Shown: positions 27,908-36,547 of the stretch, piece after piece | Numbering within the stretch: position 1 is the stretch's first letter | Layout: each line of letters starts with the position of its first letter | NCBI RefSeq assembly: GCF_002289565.1 | Contig: NZ_NTFY01000001.1 | Coordinates: 62,001-126,000, forward strand | Length of the DNA: 64,000 nucleotides | Source: Rhodopirellula sp. SM50 | Lineage (GTDB): Bacteria > Planctomycetota > Planctomycetia > Pirellulales > Pirellulaceae | Reading direction: 5' to 3' | Program-made: the position numbers and the translations under genes | Notes under the pieces: model-generated | The model's input: the letters and a program-made list of their open reading frames with translations, nothing else | Told to the model about the DNA's origin: nothing | Database searches by the model: none

Positions 27908-30037
27908 ATGAACTTCATTCAAACCGGATTCCTGATTGGCGGACTGGCCGTCGCGATCCCAGTGCTGGTGCATTTGCTCAGCCGCTGGCAGGTTCGTCGT
28001 GTGGAATTGGGAACGATGCGTTTCCTGCAGGAGGTGATGCAGGACGGCGCCCAACGTCGCAAAATCCGTCGCTGGTTGTTGCTGCTGACACGCATGGCTA
28101 CGGTCGCCGTGTTGGTGCTGCTATTCGCACGCCCCTACTTGCCCGAAACCATCCGCCGCGACGGAGATCGTTTGCGCGTGATGTTGATCGACCGCTCGGC
28201 CAGCATGAGCATGCCGGGCCAAGGCGGACGCTTGATCGACGATGCGGTGGCCAAAGCAAAAGACGTGGCCGCCGAACTGGGGACCGATGCGACGATCCTC
28301 TGGGCTTGGTTTGATTCCAGTGTGGAACCCTTCGACGGCAATCTGGCCCGCGTGTCGGCCCCACGCAGTGTCGTCGGCGACACGAACTACCTGGCAGCAC
28401 TCCGCTGGGCCCGAGATCGCGTCGCCGCCGATTCCGACGCGATTGCCGACGTCGTGCTGCTCTCGGACCTGCAGCAGTCCGGGCTGGCCTCCGACGCATT
28501 GGAAACCGCAACGTTACAGATGCCCAAGCACCTGCCCGTCCGGGTGATCGATGTGGGCCGACCGGCGGCAAATAATCTGGCCATCCAAACGGTCACGACC
28601 TCATCGAAACGACTTTCACCCGAGCGAGACGCATTGGTCAATGCCACGTTGTTCAACTTCGGCACCTTGCCGATGGAAGAGATTCCGATGACGGCGACGG
28701 CGACCAACGGCCGACGCAGCGTGCGACTGAAAAAGTCGATCAATCTGCCCGACGGCCAGGCCCAAGAACTGTCGTTCGACTTCGGCAAACTGGAACCGGG
28801 CACTTGGCAGGTCACGGTGCAATTGGACGTCGAAGACGATTTGGCCGTCGACAATCGACGGATGACGGCATTCCAGATCGCTCAACCGGCCCCGGTCTTG
28901 GTGGTCGATGGCGGCTCGCGTGACGGGGCGCAGTTGGCCGAGAGTTTTTATCTGGCCGCGGCACTGCGACAGACCAGTCGCAAGCCGGACCAGAACGCCG
29001 ATGCGGAGCGTCCCGGAGACGACGGCCAACAAACGCCACCACGGTCGGGATTGTTTGATCCCCAAGTCGTCTTTTTGTACGACGATGCGCTGCCCGAAAT
29101 CCAACCGGGCCGCACCGAGTTGGTCGTCGTGACCGATTGCAGATCGCTTCCAGAGCGTTGGATCCAGCGACTGGAATCGTATGTCACCGCCGGGGGAAAG
29201 CTGTTGGTGTTTGCCGGCGACGGCAGCAATGACGGCAGCAATGACGGCAGTGGCGACGGATCGGCAGCATCCCACGCGGCCTGGCAACAATCCGGTTTGG
29301 CCCCGGGAACGATCCAGACGCCGATGCGCAGCGGTGCGATGCCATTTCGCATCACCTCGGTCGATTCAGCCAATCCGATGTTGTCTCCGTTTGCCGACCC
29401 GCAATCCGGCGACCTCGGTCGCCTGTCGTTCGATCAAATCCTGCCGGTCCGACCTGACGAACGGACCGCCGTCCTGGCGCGTTTTGAAGACGACCGACCG
29501 GCGCTGACGCGACACCGATTGGGACAGGGTGATGTGGTCTGGTTTCTCTCCAGTGCCGATGCCAGCTGGGGCAACTGGACGACCAGCCCGTTGTACCTGC
29601 CGTTGGTTCACCAGATGGCCGGCGACCTGCTGGACCTGACCGGCGAAGGCAAGATCCGTTACCGCTCGGTCGGCGACCGACGCGACCTTTCGACCACACC
29701 AATGGCACAGCGAGCCTCCTCGGATCCCGCCGCACTGCGGACCGTCTCGGCGGGCACTGTCGACACAGAATCGCTTACGTTCGGTCGGATCGGATTCGAA
29801 CAATCCGGCGGCGCGTTGTACGTCATCAATTCAACGGCCAAGGAATCCGACCCGACACGCATACCGGCCGAACAATTCACCGAACACTTTCAGATCACCC
29901 CGGCTGAGTCGGGGACCAGCGAAGTGGCCGAAACCGTCCAAGGCGAGCACAAGCACGAATTGTGGCCCTGGTTTGCCGCCGTGGCTGTCGTGTTGTTGAC
30001 CGCCGAGTTTTCACTTGCCAATCGGACATCCGCATGA
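27908..30037 (+). CDS. BatA-like membrane protein with VWA domain
   Basis: 709 residues. The N-terminus is the BatA/aerotolerance module with two membrane segments (FLIGGLAVAIPVLVHLLSRW near 6-25 and LLLLTRMATVAVLVLLFA near 57-75). A VWA domain follows with the MIDAS motif DRSASMSMPG near residue 95. The middle carries a Rossmann-like stretch resembling class-I glutamine amidotransferase folds (RTELVVVTDCRSLPERWIQR), with a tandem DGSN repeat (DNA 29220-29258, 12-bp unit) in a loop. A last membrane helix is WPWFAAVAVVLLTAEFSLA. The bulk should face the periplasm. It is the standard companion of MoxR and DUF58 in planctomycetes and Bacteroidetes Bat operons. Confidence 0.88.
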   Translation: MNFIQTGFLIGGLAVAIPVLVHLLSRWQVRRVELGTMRFLQEVMQDGAQRRKIRRWLLLLTRMATVAVLVLLFARPYLPETIRRDGDRLRVMLIDRSASMSMPGQGGRLIDDAVAKAKDVAAELGTDATILWAWFDSSVEPFDGNLARVSAPRSVVGDTNYLAALRWARDRVAADSDAIADVVLLSDLQQSGLASDALETATLQMPKHLPVRVIDVGRPAANNLAIQTVTTSSKRLSPERDALVNATLFNFGTLPMEEIPMTATATNGRRSVRLKKSINLPDGQAQELSFDFGKLEPGTWQVTVQLDVEDDLAVDNRRMTAFQIAQPAPVLVVDGGSRDGAQLAESFYLAAALRQTSRKPDQNADAERPGDDGQQTPPRSGLFDPQVVFLYDDALPEIQPGRTELVVVTDCRSLPERWIQRLESYVTAGGKLLVFAGDGSNDGSNDGSGDGSAASHAAWQQSGLAPGTIQTPMRSGAMPFRITSVDSANPMLSPFADPQSGDLGRLSFDQILPVRPDERTAVLARFEDDRPALTRHRLGQGDVVWFLSSADASWGNWTTSPLYLPLVHQMAGDLLDLTGEGKIRYRSVGDRRDLSTTPMAQRASSDPAALRTVSAGTVDTESLTFGRIGFEQSGGALYVINSTAKESDPTRIPAEQFTEHFQITPAESGTSEVAETVQGEHKHELWPWFAAVAVVLLTAEFSLANRTSA

Positions 30038-33000
30038 ACGCTCCCGACGTCGCCTATCAAGTCGCTCGCCAATTCACGGCCCTGCGTCGCAGGTACCTGT
30101 CCGTTCGTCTGGCCACCACGGCCAGCATCGCGGCACTGTTTTTGCTGGCCGTGTGGGTGTTGCTGGGAATGATTGACTATCGCTGGGAATGGCCGCATCC
30201 CTGGCGGACGACCGCGATGATGACCGCGATCGGTATCGCCGCCGCGCTGCTGGTCTGGCAAGCGGTTTGGCTGTTTCGCCTGACTCGACAGCGATCGTTC
30301 GCGGGGATCGTCGAGCGGTCCTTCGAAGATTTCGGCCAACGGATTCGAACGGTACTCGACACGGTCGCCGGACGCGTGCAAGGCCCCGACGAGATGTTGA
30401 CCGCACTGGGCAATCAAACACTCGGGCGATGGGAATCCGTCACTCCCGCACGCCTGGTACCCGTTCGTTCGCTGTGGCTGGCGCTGGTCGCCACCGCCGC
30501 CACCGCCACCGTGTTGCTCGGGTTGTTCGGCGCCGGCGGCGACTGGCGTCTGGCGCTCTTGCGAGCGATCGGAATCGACCGTCCCTACACCACGCTGATG
30601 GTCACACCGGGCGACATCACGCTGCTGGAAGGTACGCCCGTGGACGTGTCCCTGGAGCTCGTCGGACGGACCAATCGCGACGTCTTGCTTCGCTACCGTG
30701 AACTCAGGCCCATCAAAACGGACGCGATCGATGACGCCGCGGCACCGGAGCCCGAGTGGATCGAAAGCGAAGTTCTGGCTGACGCGGCGGAAACCGACGA
30801 TCGGCGAAAGAGCTTCCGCACAAACCTGGGCAAAGCGACTTGGCCGATCGAATATCAATTCGTCTCCAGCGGGCAATCCACCTCCATCCATCGGATCGAT
30901 GTCCAGCCGTTGATCGAAACCGAACGGATCGAGATCACCGTCCAACCGCCCGAGTACACCGGATTGCAATCACGCGTGTTTTCCAAGCCCGACCTGACCG
31001 TCTTGGAACGCTCCCAGGTCACCGTCACCATCGAACTGAACCATCCACTGCAACAGGCGGTACTGGAAACGGGACCGCGGACGTCACAGCTGTCACCGAC
31101 ACCCTTGGATTCGCCCCAGGATCGGACACGTTGGTCGTTTTCATTGCCCGCGGACCATACCGTCCGATGGCGATTCTCCGGCTCGGGTACCGATGGGACT
31201 CCGATGGAACCGGTCGCCGGACGGTTGGGCATCCGTCGTGACGCCGCGCCATCGATCAGCTGGCGGGAACCGAACGACGAGATCAGGGTTCACACGTTGG
31301 CCGAAGTTCCGCTGGGCGCCCAGGTCTCCGACGACTACGGAATCATCGAATCCGGAATCGCGTTCCAACTCGGTGGCGACGATGAATACGTCCTGACCGA
31401 CTGGACGACGGAATCCGACGCCGAGGCTTCGACGACGTCTCCGGCTGAAAGAACCCGGTTGCTGCTTGCGGAGTTGTTGCCACTGGAATCGTTCGACCTC
31501 TCCGAACGTGACTACATCGCGTACTACGCCTATGCCGTCGACAACCGCCCCTGGGGAAACCATCGCAGCGAATCGGAGGTGCGGTACATCGACATCCGGC
31601 CGCTGCGACAGTTCTATCAAGAGATCGATCCGCCCGGCGGAAACGACGGCGCCGGTTCGCGAGTTCTGGTGCGTTTGGACGAGATCATTCGACGCGAACG
31701 GTTTGTGATCAATCGCACGCGTAAACTGGTTCGTGGCGGAACCGACATGGCCGCCCAGTTGGGAACGATCGATCGCCTGGTCGAAAACCAAAGCGAACTC
31801 GCGGACTTGACGCGTTTCCTGGCGGAGTTCTTCATCTCGCGCGGAAACGACGACGTCGAAGCCCTCAACCAGGCCGAAGCGGCGATGTTGCAAGCGGCCG
31901 ATTCGCTGGCCGCCGGCTCATTGGACCTGGCTTTGGTTCAAGAAGAAGAAGCCCTCCGGTCACTGGCCGAAGCACGCCGCACACTGGAGATCGTTCTGAC
32001 CAAACGCATGAGCCTCTCCCAACAACAGGCACTGCGTCGTCTGGCGCGTCAGTTACAACAAAAACTGCGTCGCGACCCTCCCGAGACTGAACGCCAATTG
32101 GCCGACTCGCTGATCCAAATCGCATCCCAACAACGTCGTTTGGCGGCCAACGCCCAGGCGGCCGCGTCGGGACAACGATCCCCCATGTCAACGCAGTCAA
32201 CCACGTCAACGCAGTCGGCAACGTCGAGCGGACAAGGTGAAGCGGAGACGAACGAACGCGAAAACGATCCGGAGGATGCTGAGAAGACCGCTGAGGAAAA
32301 CGATAACGATGCCGAGTCCTCCGCGGCCACAGCGGAATCGGTCGACCAAGACCAAGACCAAGACCAAGACGCGATGAACGAAGACGACTCGCCCACGCCC
32401 CAGGAAACACTTTACGAACAACAAATCGAATTGCTGGAGCGACTCGACGCGATCCGCGAACCATTGGCGGAACGATTGACGCAGTCCGAGCTGATGAACC
32501 GGCGGATGGATGACGCCCAGGCGGGGATGGACGATCTGGCCACACTGGCACGCGAGGGCGAATTGGAATCGATGGCCGCCAGGGGCCAGAGTGTCAGCGA
32601 TCTGATCGAAGAACTGGGGCTGCAACTCGAAGCGATCTCCGCCGCCGAACCGGTGACGCGGGTTTCGTCTCTGCGGGATTTGACCAGCGGTCTGGCCGGC
32701 ATGGAACATCAACTCGGCACCCACGACCCACTCTCGCCCGGCGGCGGTCGTGCCCCCGACTCCGCGAACCCCGAGGGTGCAAATCAGCCCGAGCGTGAAA
32801 CCAAGGCCGAACGACTGGCGCGACGGATGGCAGCCCGCAGCGAAACGCTGGAAGAAGTGATCTCATCGCAAGCGGACATCGGCGACATCGAAATGAGCGA
32901 AGTCAACGATCAGCTGCAAAACTTCGCCGAGGAAACTGGTTTCCTGGAACAACTCGAATCGACCCGATCCGCCGCCGACCGGGTTCGGGACACCGAAGGC

Positions 33001-33591
33001 GAAACGGACGAAACGGAAGCTGCCGAGGCGATCGAACGGGCAGTCGAATACGCCCAAGCCGCCAATCGACTCGAACGTCTTTACCAACAACTCGTCACCC
33101 CACGCCTGGCCCGTCTGCGACGCATGGAACAACAAGCCAACCAATTGGCCACCCAGATGGGAAGCAATGGGACAAGCGGTGGAAAGACCGAGCCCGAAAC
33201 CGAACGAGCCCTGCGAGATCTCAAGCAAGAGTTACGGGCCGAATCGCTGCGGGAGTTGGCCGAGTTGCTCGAGGGCGGACAGAGCGACCAACAGAGCGAC
33301 GATGCGCAGGAGACGCAGGACCAGGGATCCCGTGACGGCGAAAGGACCGGACCGCTGGTTGGCGGAGGAGGATTGACGTTCCGTGACGGTGATGCGATCT
33401 CCAACCGCGTCCGTCTGGTCGCCGAGGAACTCCGCAAGCGGATCCAACACGTGATGCTGCTGGAGATCGCGGTGGACCGCCAAACCCCGATTCCGTCGGA
33501 GTATCGTCGCGCCGTCGACGGCTACTTTGAAACACTGGCCCGCGAGAATTCTGTCGAGATGGAATCGGCTGCGACGGGAGAGTCACAATGA
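30034..33591 (+). CDS. Giant membrane-anchored coiled-coil protein of a MoxR/Bat operon (DUF4175-like)
   Basis: About 1185 residues. The ATG at 30034 overlaps the previous stop (ATGA); the frame is open to 29962. Three membrane helices lie in the first about 175 residues (SIAALFLLAVWVLLGMI, MTAIGIAAALLVWQAVWLF, LALVATAATATVLLGLF). Then come beta-rich extracytoplasmic domains (VTPGDITLLEGTPVDVSLEL, ITVQPPEYTGLQSRVF) and, from about 560, a long alpha-helical coiled coil rich in Glu, Gln and Arg, with acidic low-complexity parts (DQDQDQDQD near 775). Similar large proteins follow the BatA gene in many planctomycete MoxR clusters; their function is unknown. A scaffold or tether in the periplasm is a reasonable inference. 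Confidence 0.85.
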   Translation: MNAPDVAYQVARQFTALRRRYLSVRLATTASIAALFLLAVWVLLGMIDYRWEWPHPWRTTAMMTAIGIAAALLVWQAVWLFRLTRQRSFAGIVERSFEDFGQRIRTVLDTVAGRVQGPDEMLTALGNQTLGRWESVTPARLVPVRSLWLALVATAATATVLLGLFGAGGDWRLALLRAIGIDRPYTTLMVTPGDITLLEGTPVDVSLELVGRTNRDVLLRYRELRPIKTDAIDDAAAPEPEWIESEVLADAAETDDRRKSFRTNLGKATWPIEYQFVSSGQSTSIHRIDVQPLIETERIEITVQPPEYTGLQSRVFSKPDLTVLERSQVTVTIELNHPLQQAVLETGPRTSQLSPTPLDSPQDRTRWSFSLPADHTVRWRFSGSGTDGTPMEPVAGRLGIRRDAAPSISWREPNDEIRVHTLAEVPLGAQVSDDYGIIESGIAFQLGGDDEYVLTDWTTESDAEASTTSPAERTRLLLAELLPLESFDLSERDYIAYYAYAVDNRPWGNHRSESEVRYIDIRPLRQFYQEIDPPGGNDGAGSRVLVRLDEIIRRERFVINRTRKLVRGGTDMAAQLGTIDRLVENQSELADLTRFLAEFFISRGNDDVEALNQAEAAMLQAADSLAAGSLDLALVQEEEALRSLAEARRTLEIVLTKRMSLSQQQALRRLARQLQQKLRRDPPETERQLADSLIQIASQQRRLAANAQAAASGQRSPMSTQSTTSTQSATSSGQGEAETNERENDPEDAEKTAEENDNDAESSAATAESVDQDQDQDQDAMNEDDSPTPQETLYEQQIELLERLDAIREPLAERLTQSELMNRRMDDAQAGMDDLATLAREGELESMAARGQSVSDLIEELGLQLEAISAAEPVTRVSSLRDLTSGLAGMEHQLGTHDPLSPGGGRAPDSANPEGANQPERETKAERLARRMAARSETLEEVISSQADIGDIEMSEVNDQLQNFAEETGFLEQLESTRSAADRVRDTEGETDETEAAEAIERAVEYAQAANRLERLYQQLVTPRLARLRRMEQQANQLATQMGSNGTSGGKTEPETERALRDLKQELRAESLRELAELLEGGQSDQQSDDAQETQDQGSRDGERTGPLVGGGGLTFRDGDAISNRVRLVAEELRKRIQHVMLLEIAVDRQTPIPSEYRRAVDGYFETLARENSVEMESAATGESQ

Positions 33592-36134
33592 GCGGCATCG
33601 AGTTACTGGCAAACACGTATTTTTCCTGGACGTCACCGCTGTCCCCGCGAGGCTGGATCGGACTGGTCGCCGCGTGCGTCCTGCTGTGGTTCGTGTTGCG
33701 AGTCTTCTGGGGACGTTCGTTGGTCAACGGTCGTACCGGGCTGATGGTGATTCGCGCCGCCGCGATTGCGATCCTGGTCGCGATCCTGTTGGGGCCGACC
33801 AAGATCGACGAACAGGCCGGTGAAACGACCCGGCCCTCGATGATTTATCTGTTCGATGGGTCGCAAAGCATGCAACTCGGCGGCGAACTGAGCCGTTGGG
33901 ATCAAGCGTTACGATTTGTCGGACAAGCACAGCAGAGTGCCGGGCCGGGGTATTCCGGTGACGTCCAAGCTTTTCGATTTGGTCACCGGTTGTCGCCCCT
34001 GGTCCAGCCCAGCGGTGCGTCGCCGCAATCCGCCGGCGCGTCGCTACCGGGTGCAGCGACGCTGGTGGGAAACCGGCGTGCGGGCGACCTGGTGGACATC
34101 ACCCTGGTATCCGATTCCGCGTTGCGAGGCACGTCGGAAACGATCGAAGGCCCCGACGCCTCGGACTCACGCCTGGCCGACGCGCTCCGCCAGTTGATGC
34201 CTCAAGTCAGCGCCCAATCGTCTGCCGGTGTGGTGCTGCTATCCGACGGGCGGGTGCGGGCTTCGGAATCAGTGGAACGGCTGTCGGAGATCTTTGGCAA
34301 GTCCCAGGTGCCGATTCATGTCGTACCGATCGGGCAATCCGGGGGATCGGGCGACATCGCGATCGTTTCACTCGTCGTGCCGCCGCGGGTGCGAAAATAC
34401 ACCGAGAACGAACTGCAAGTTTTCATGCGCAGCTTCGGCTATGCCGGTCAACAAACCACGGTCCGGATCCGACGCAAGGGCGGCCAGGGCGGCGATTTGG
34501 CGACCTTGCCGATCACGCTCTCCGGCGGTGCCCAATCCGCTTCGTTGATGTTTCGCGTCGACGAACGCCCCGAGGACTTGATCGTGCTGGTGGATCCGGT
34601 CGAAGGTGAATTGACGCGGCGAAACAACAGCGTCGAGACGCGGGTGGAGATCGATCGGACCAAGGTTCGCGTGCTCTGTCTTCAAAGCGGCCAAGCGTCC
34701 GGAACGCAGTCGTTGCTGAGTCAGTTTCTGCCGATCGCCCCCGGCCCCACGGCGGCTTCGACCTCGAGCGTTTCGATCCAATCGGCGTTGGTGGCCGACG
34801 AAGACGTCGAATGCACGACCTTGGTCAGCATGGGCGGTCAATCCTTGCGACGACTTTCCCCGGACGGATTCACCCAAGCCTCGTCGGGCTTTCCACGCAC
34901 CCGAGCCGAACTGTTTGCCTATGACTGTGTAATCTTCAGCGACGTCACGCCGGCGGTGCTGGAAGACGAACAACAACAATGGCTGACGCAGTGGATCGAT
35001 GGCCGCGGCGGCGGGCTGATCGTGACCGGCGCGTCATCGCTTTCGGCCGACGGCTGGCAAGACTCGCCGATCGCGCCGCTGTTGCCGGTGACCTTGGAAA
35101 CGGCATCCACCGGGTTCCCCATCCCCACCGCCGTAGACGTCACGGTTCCCAATCACCCGATTTGGCGGCTGAGGATCGAAAAACAGCTCAACGAACTGCT
35201 GATTCGAGCGTTGCCGGACCTGGCGGTCGGACAAGCCGATTTCAAAGCGAAACCCAACGCGATGGTGCTGGCCCAGCGGCGTGACGATCAAACCCCCATC
35301 ATGATCGCCCAGCGTGCCGGACGCGGCCGCGTGTTGGTCTCCGGCGCCACGCTCTCGGGGACCGCACTGGAACAACTCTCACAGACCTGGGGCGATCAAC
35401 CCGAACGCGTGGCCGGAAAATTCTGGCGCAATCTGGTCTACTGGGCGACCGAAGAATCCTCGACCGGCCGACGCCGACTGGTCGTTCAGTCCAACCAGCG
35501 TTTCTATCGGCCCGGCCAGCGGCTTTCGATCCGTGCGACAGCCTATGACGAAGCCGCCCGGCGGTCACAGCATTATCGAATCTGGGCGATGTTCGAACCC
35601 GAATCGCTCGACGACATGTCACTTTATTCCCCCGTCCTCTGGCCCGACAATATTGTGCGTCAAAGCGGAGAAGTCGGTCCGCGGATCGCGTGGGGGGAAG
35701 AACTACCGCTGAAATCCAATCTGGAAGAAAACGTTTATCAACTCGATTTGATGCTCAGTGAAACGGCTGCCAGCGGCGACAGCGGAATGCGGATTGAGCT
35801 GACCGCGTACGAGGGCAGCGAACCCGAATCCTCGTTCAGTCACGGCACGCAAGTCGACAGCACGTCGCTGGCCATCCAGATCCTGAGCGATCCGTTCGAA
35901 CAACAAAACCCACTTCCCAATCAGGAATTGATGGCTCGCGTGGCGGCGGTTTCGGGCGGTCAGGTACTGGACCAACCGGAACAATTGGGCGAGCTTTTGC
36001 GTGGACGCAAAGAATTTCGAGGTCCGCCGACCATTGATTCGACTCCGGCATGGAATCGTGCGTGGCTTTGGCTAGGCTTAATCGGTCTGTTATCGACCGA
36101 ATGGGTTTGGCGGCGAGTTTCGGGATTGGCATGA
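33588..36134 (+). CDS. Membrane protein with VWA domain and glutamine-amidotransferase-like fold
   Basis: 848 residues. Two N-terminal membrane helices (WIGLVAACVLLWFVLRVFW, VIRAAAIAILVAILLG) are followed by a VWA-like domain with the MIDAS-type motif DGSQSM near residue 90, then a beta-rich region (VVPPRVRKYTENELQVF) and a class-I glutamine-amidotransferase-like region (LFAYDCVIFSDVTPAVLEDE ... WIDGRGGGLIVTGA near 445-490). I see no nucleophilic Cys elbow in the latter, so it is probably structural. A C-terminal helix is WLWLGLIGLLSTEWVW. It overlaps the coiled-coil gene by 4 bp. With BatA it gives two VWA proteins for one MoxR. Confidence 0.87.
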   Translation: MSGIELLANTYFSWTSPLSPRGWIGLVAACVLLWFVLRVFWGRSLVNGRTGLMVIRAAAIAILVAILLGPTKIDEQAGETTRPSMIYLFDGSQSMQLGGELSRWDQALRFVGQAQQSAGPGYSGDVQAFRFGHRLSPLVQPSGASPQSAGASLPGAATLVGNRRAGDLVDITLVSDSALRGTSETIEGPDASDSRLADALRQLMPQVSAQSSAGVVLLSDGRVRASESVERLSEIFGKSQVPIHVVPIGQSGGSGDIAIVSLVVPPRVRKYTENELQVFMRSFGYAGQQTTVRIRRKGGQGGDLATLPITLSGGAQSASLMFRVDERPEDLIVLVDPVEGELTRRNNSVETRVEIDRTKVRVLCLQSGQASGTQSLLSQFLPIAPGPTAASTSSVSIQSALVADEDVECTTLVSMGGQSLRRLSPDGFTQASSGFPRTRAELFAYDCVIFSDVTPAVLEDEQQQWLTQWIDGRGGGLIVTGASSLSADGWQDSPIAPLLPVTLETASTGFPIPTAVDVTVPNHPIWRLRIEKQLNELLIRALPDLAVGQADFKAKPNAMVLAQRRDDQTPIMIAQRAGRGRVLVSGATLSGTALEQLSQTWGDQPERVAGKFWRNLVYWATEESSTGRRRLVVQSNQRFYRPGQRLSIRATAYDEAARRSQHYRIWAMFEPESLDDMSLYSPVLWPDNIVRQSGEVGPRIAWGEELPLKSNLEENVYQLDLMLSETAASGDSGMRIELTAYEGSEPESSFSHGTQVDSTSLAIQILSDPFEQQNPLPNQELMARVAAVSGGQVLDQPEQLGELLRGRKEFRGPPTIDSTPAWNRAWLWLGLIGLLSTEWVWRRVSGLA

Positions 36135-36163
36135 TGAATCTCCTTTAGACGTACAAAGAGACA

Positions 36164-36547
36164 ATGGCAAAACCTTCCAAAGATGTAACCGCTGCCGAAC
36201 TGGCCATCTTGGAGAAGCTGTGGGAGCACGAGCGTGCGACCCTGAAACAGCTTTCCAAATGGCTCTACGGTGCCGAAACGCCGTCGGATATCGCGACGGT
36301 CCAGAAACTGATTTCCCGGCTGGAAGCCAAGGGCTGTGTCGCCCGTGATCGCGACTGCTGGCCGCATCAATTCCAAGCCGCCATCGATCGCGATCATTTG
36401 ATTTCACACCGGCTGCAAGCAACCGCTGACGAACTCTGTGACGGAACGATGTCCACCTTGCTGACGCACTTGGTCAAGTCGGCCAAGTTCAACTCGCGTC
36501 AACGAAAACGTCTCCGCAAGATTCTTGATGACTTGGATGCCGAATGA
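36164..36547 (+). CDS. BlaI/MecI-type transcriptional repressor
   Basis: 127 residues with the BlaI/CopY winged helix: TAAELAILEKLWEHERATLK at the N-terminus, recognition helix region IATVQKLISRLEAKGCVARD, and a dimerisation helix bundle (MSTLLTHLVKSAKFNSRQRK). Repressors of this family bind palindromes as dimers and are cleaved or released when a partner M56 protease is activated. The partner is encoded directly downstream (4-bp overlap). It lies 29 bp after the VWA gene, so it is transcribed with the MoxR cluster. The best candidate operator in view is the perfect palindrome at 21258-21288; this link is inference. Confidence 0.93.
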   Translation: MAKPSKDVTAAELAILEKLWEHERATLKQLSKWLYGAETPSDIATVQKLISRLEAKGCVARDRDCWPHQFQAAIDRDHLISHRLQATADELCDGTMSTLLTHLVKSAKFNSRQRKRLRKILDDLDAE

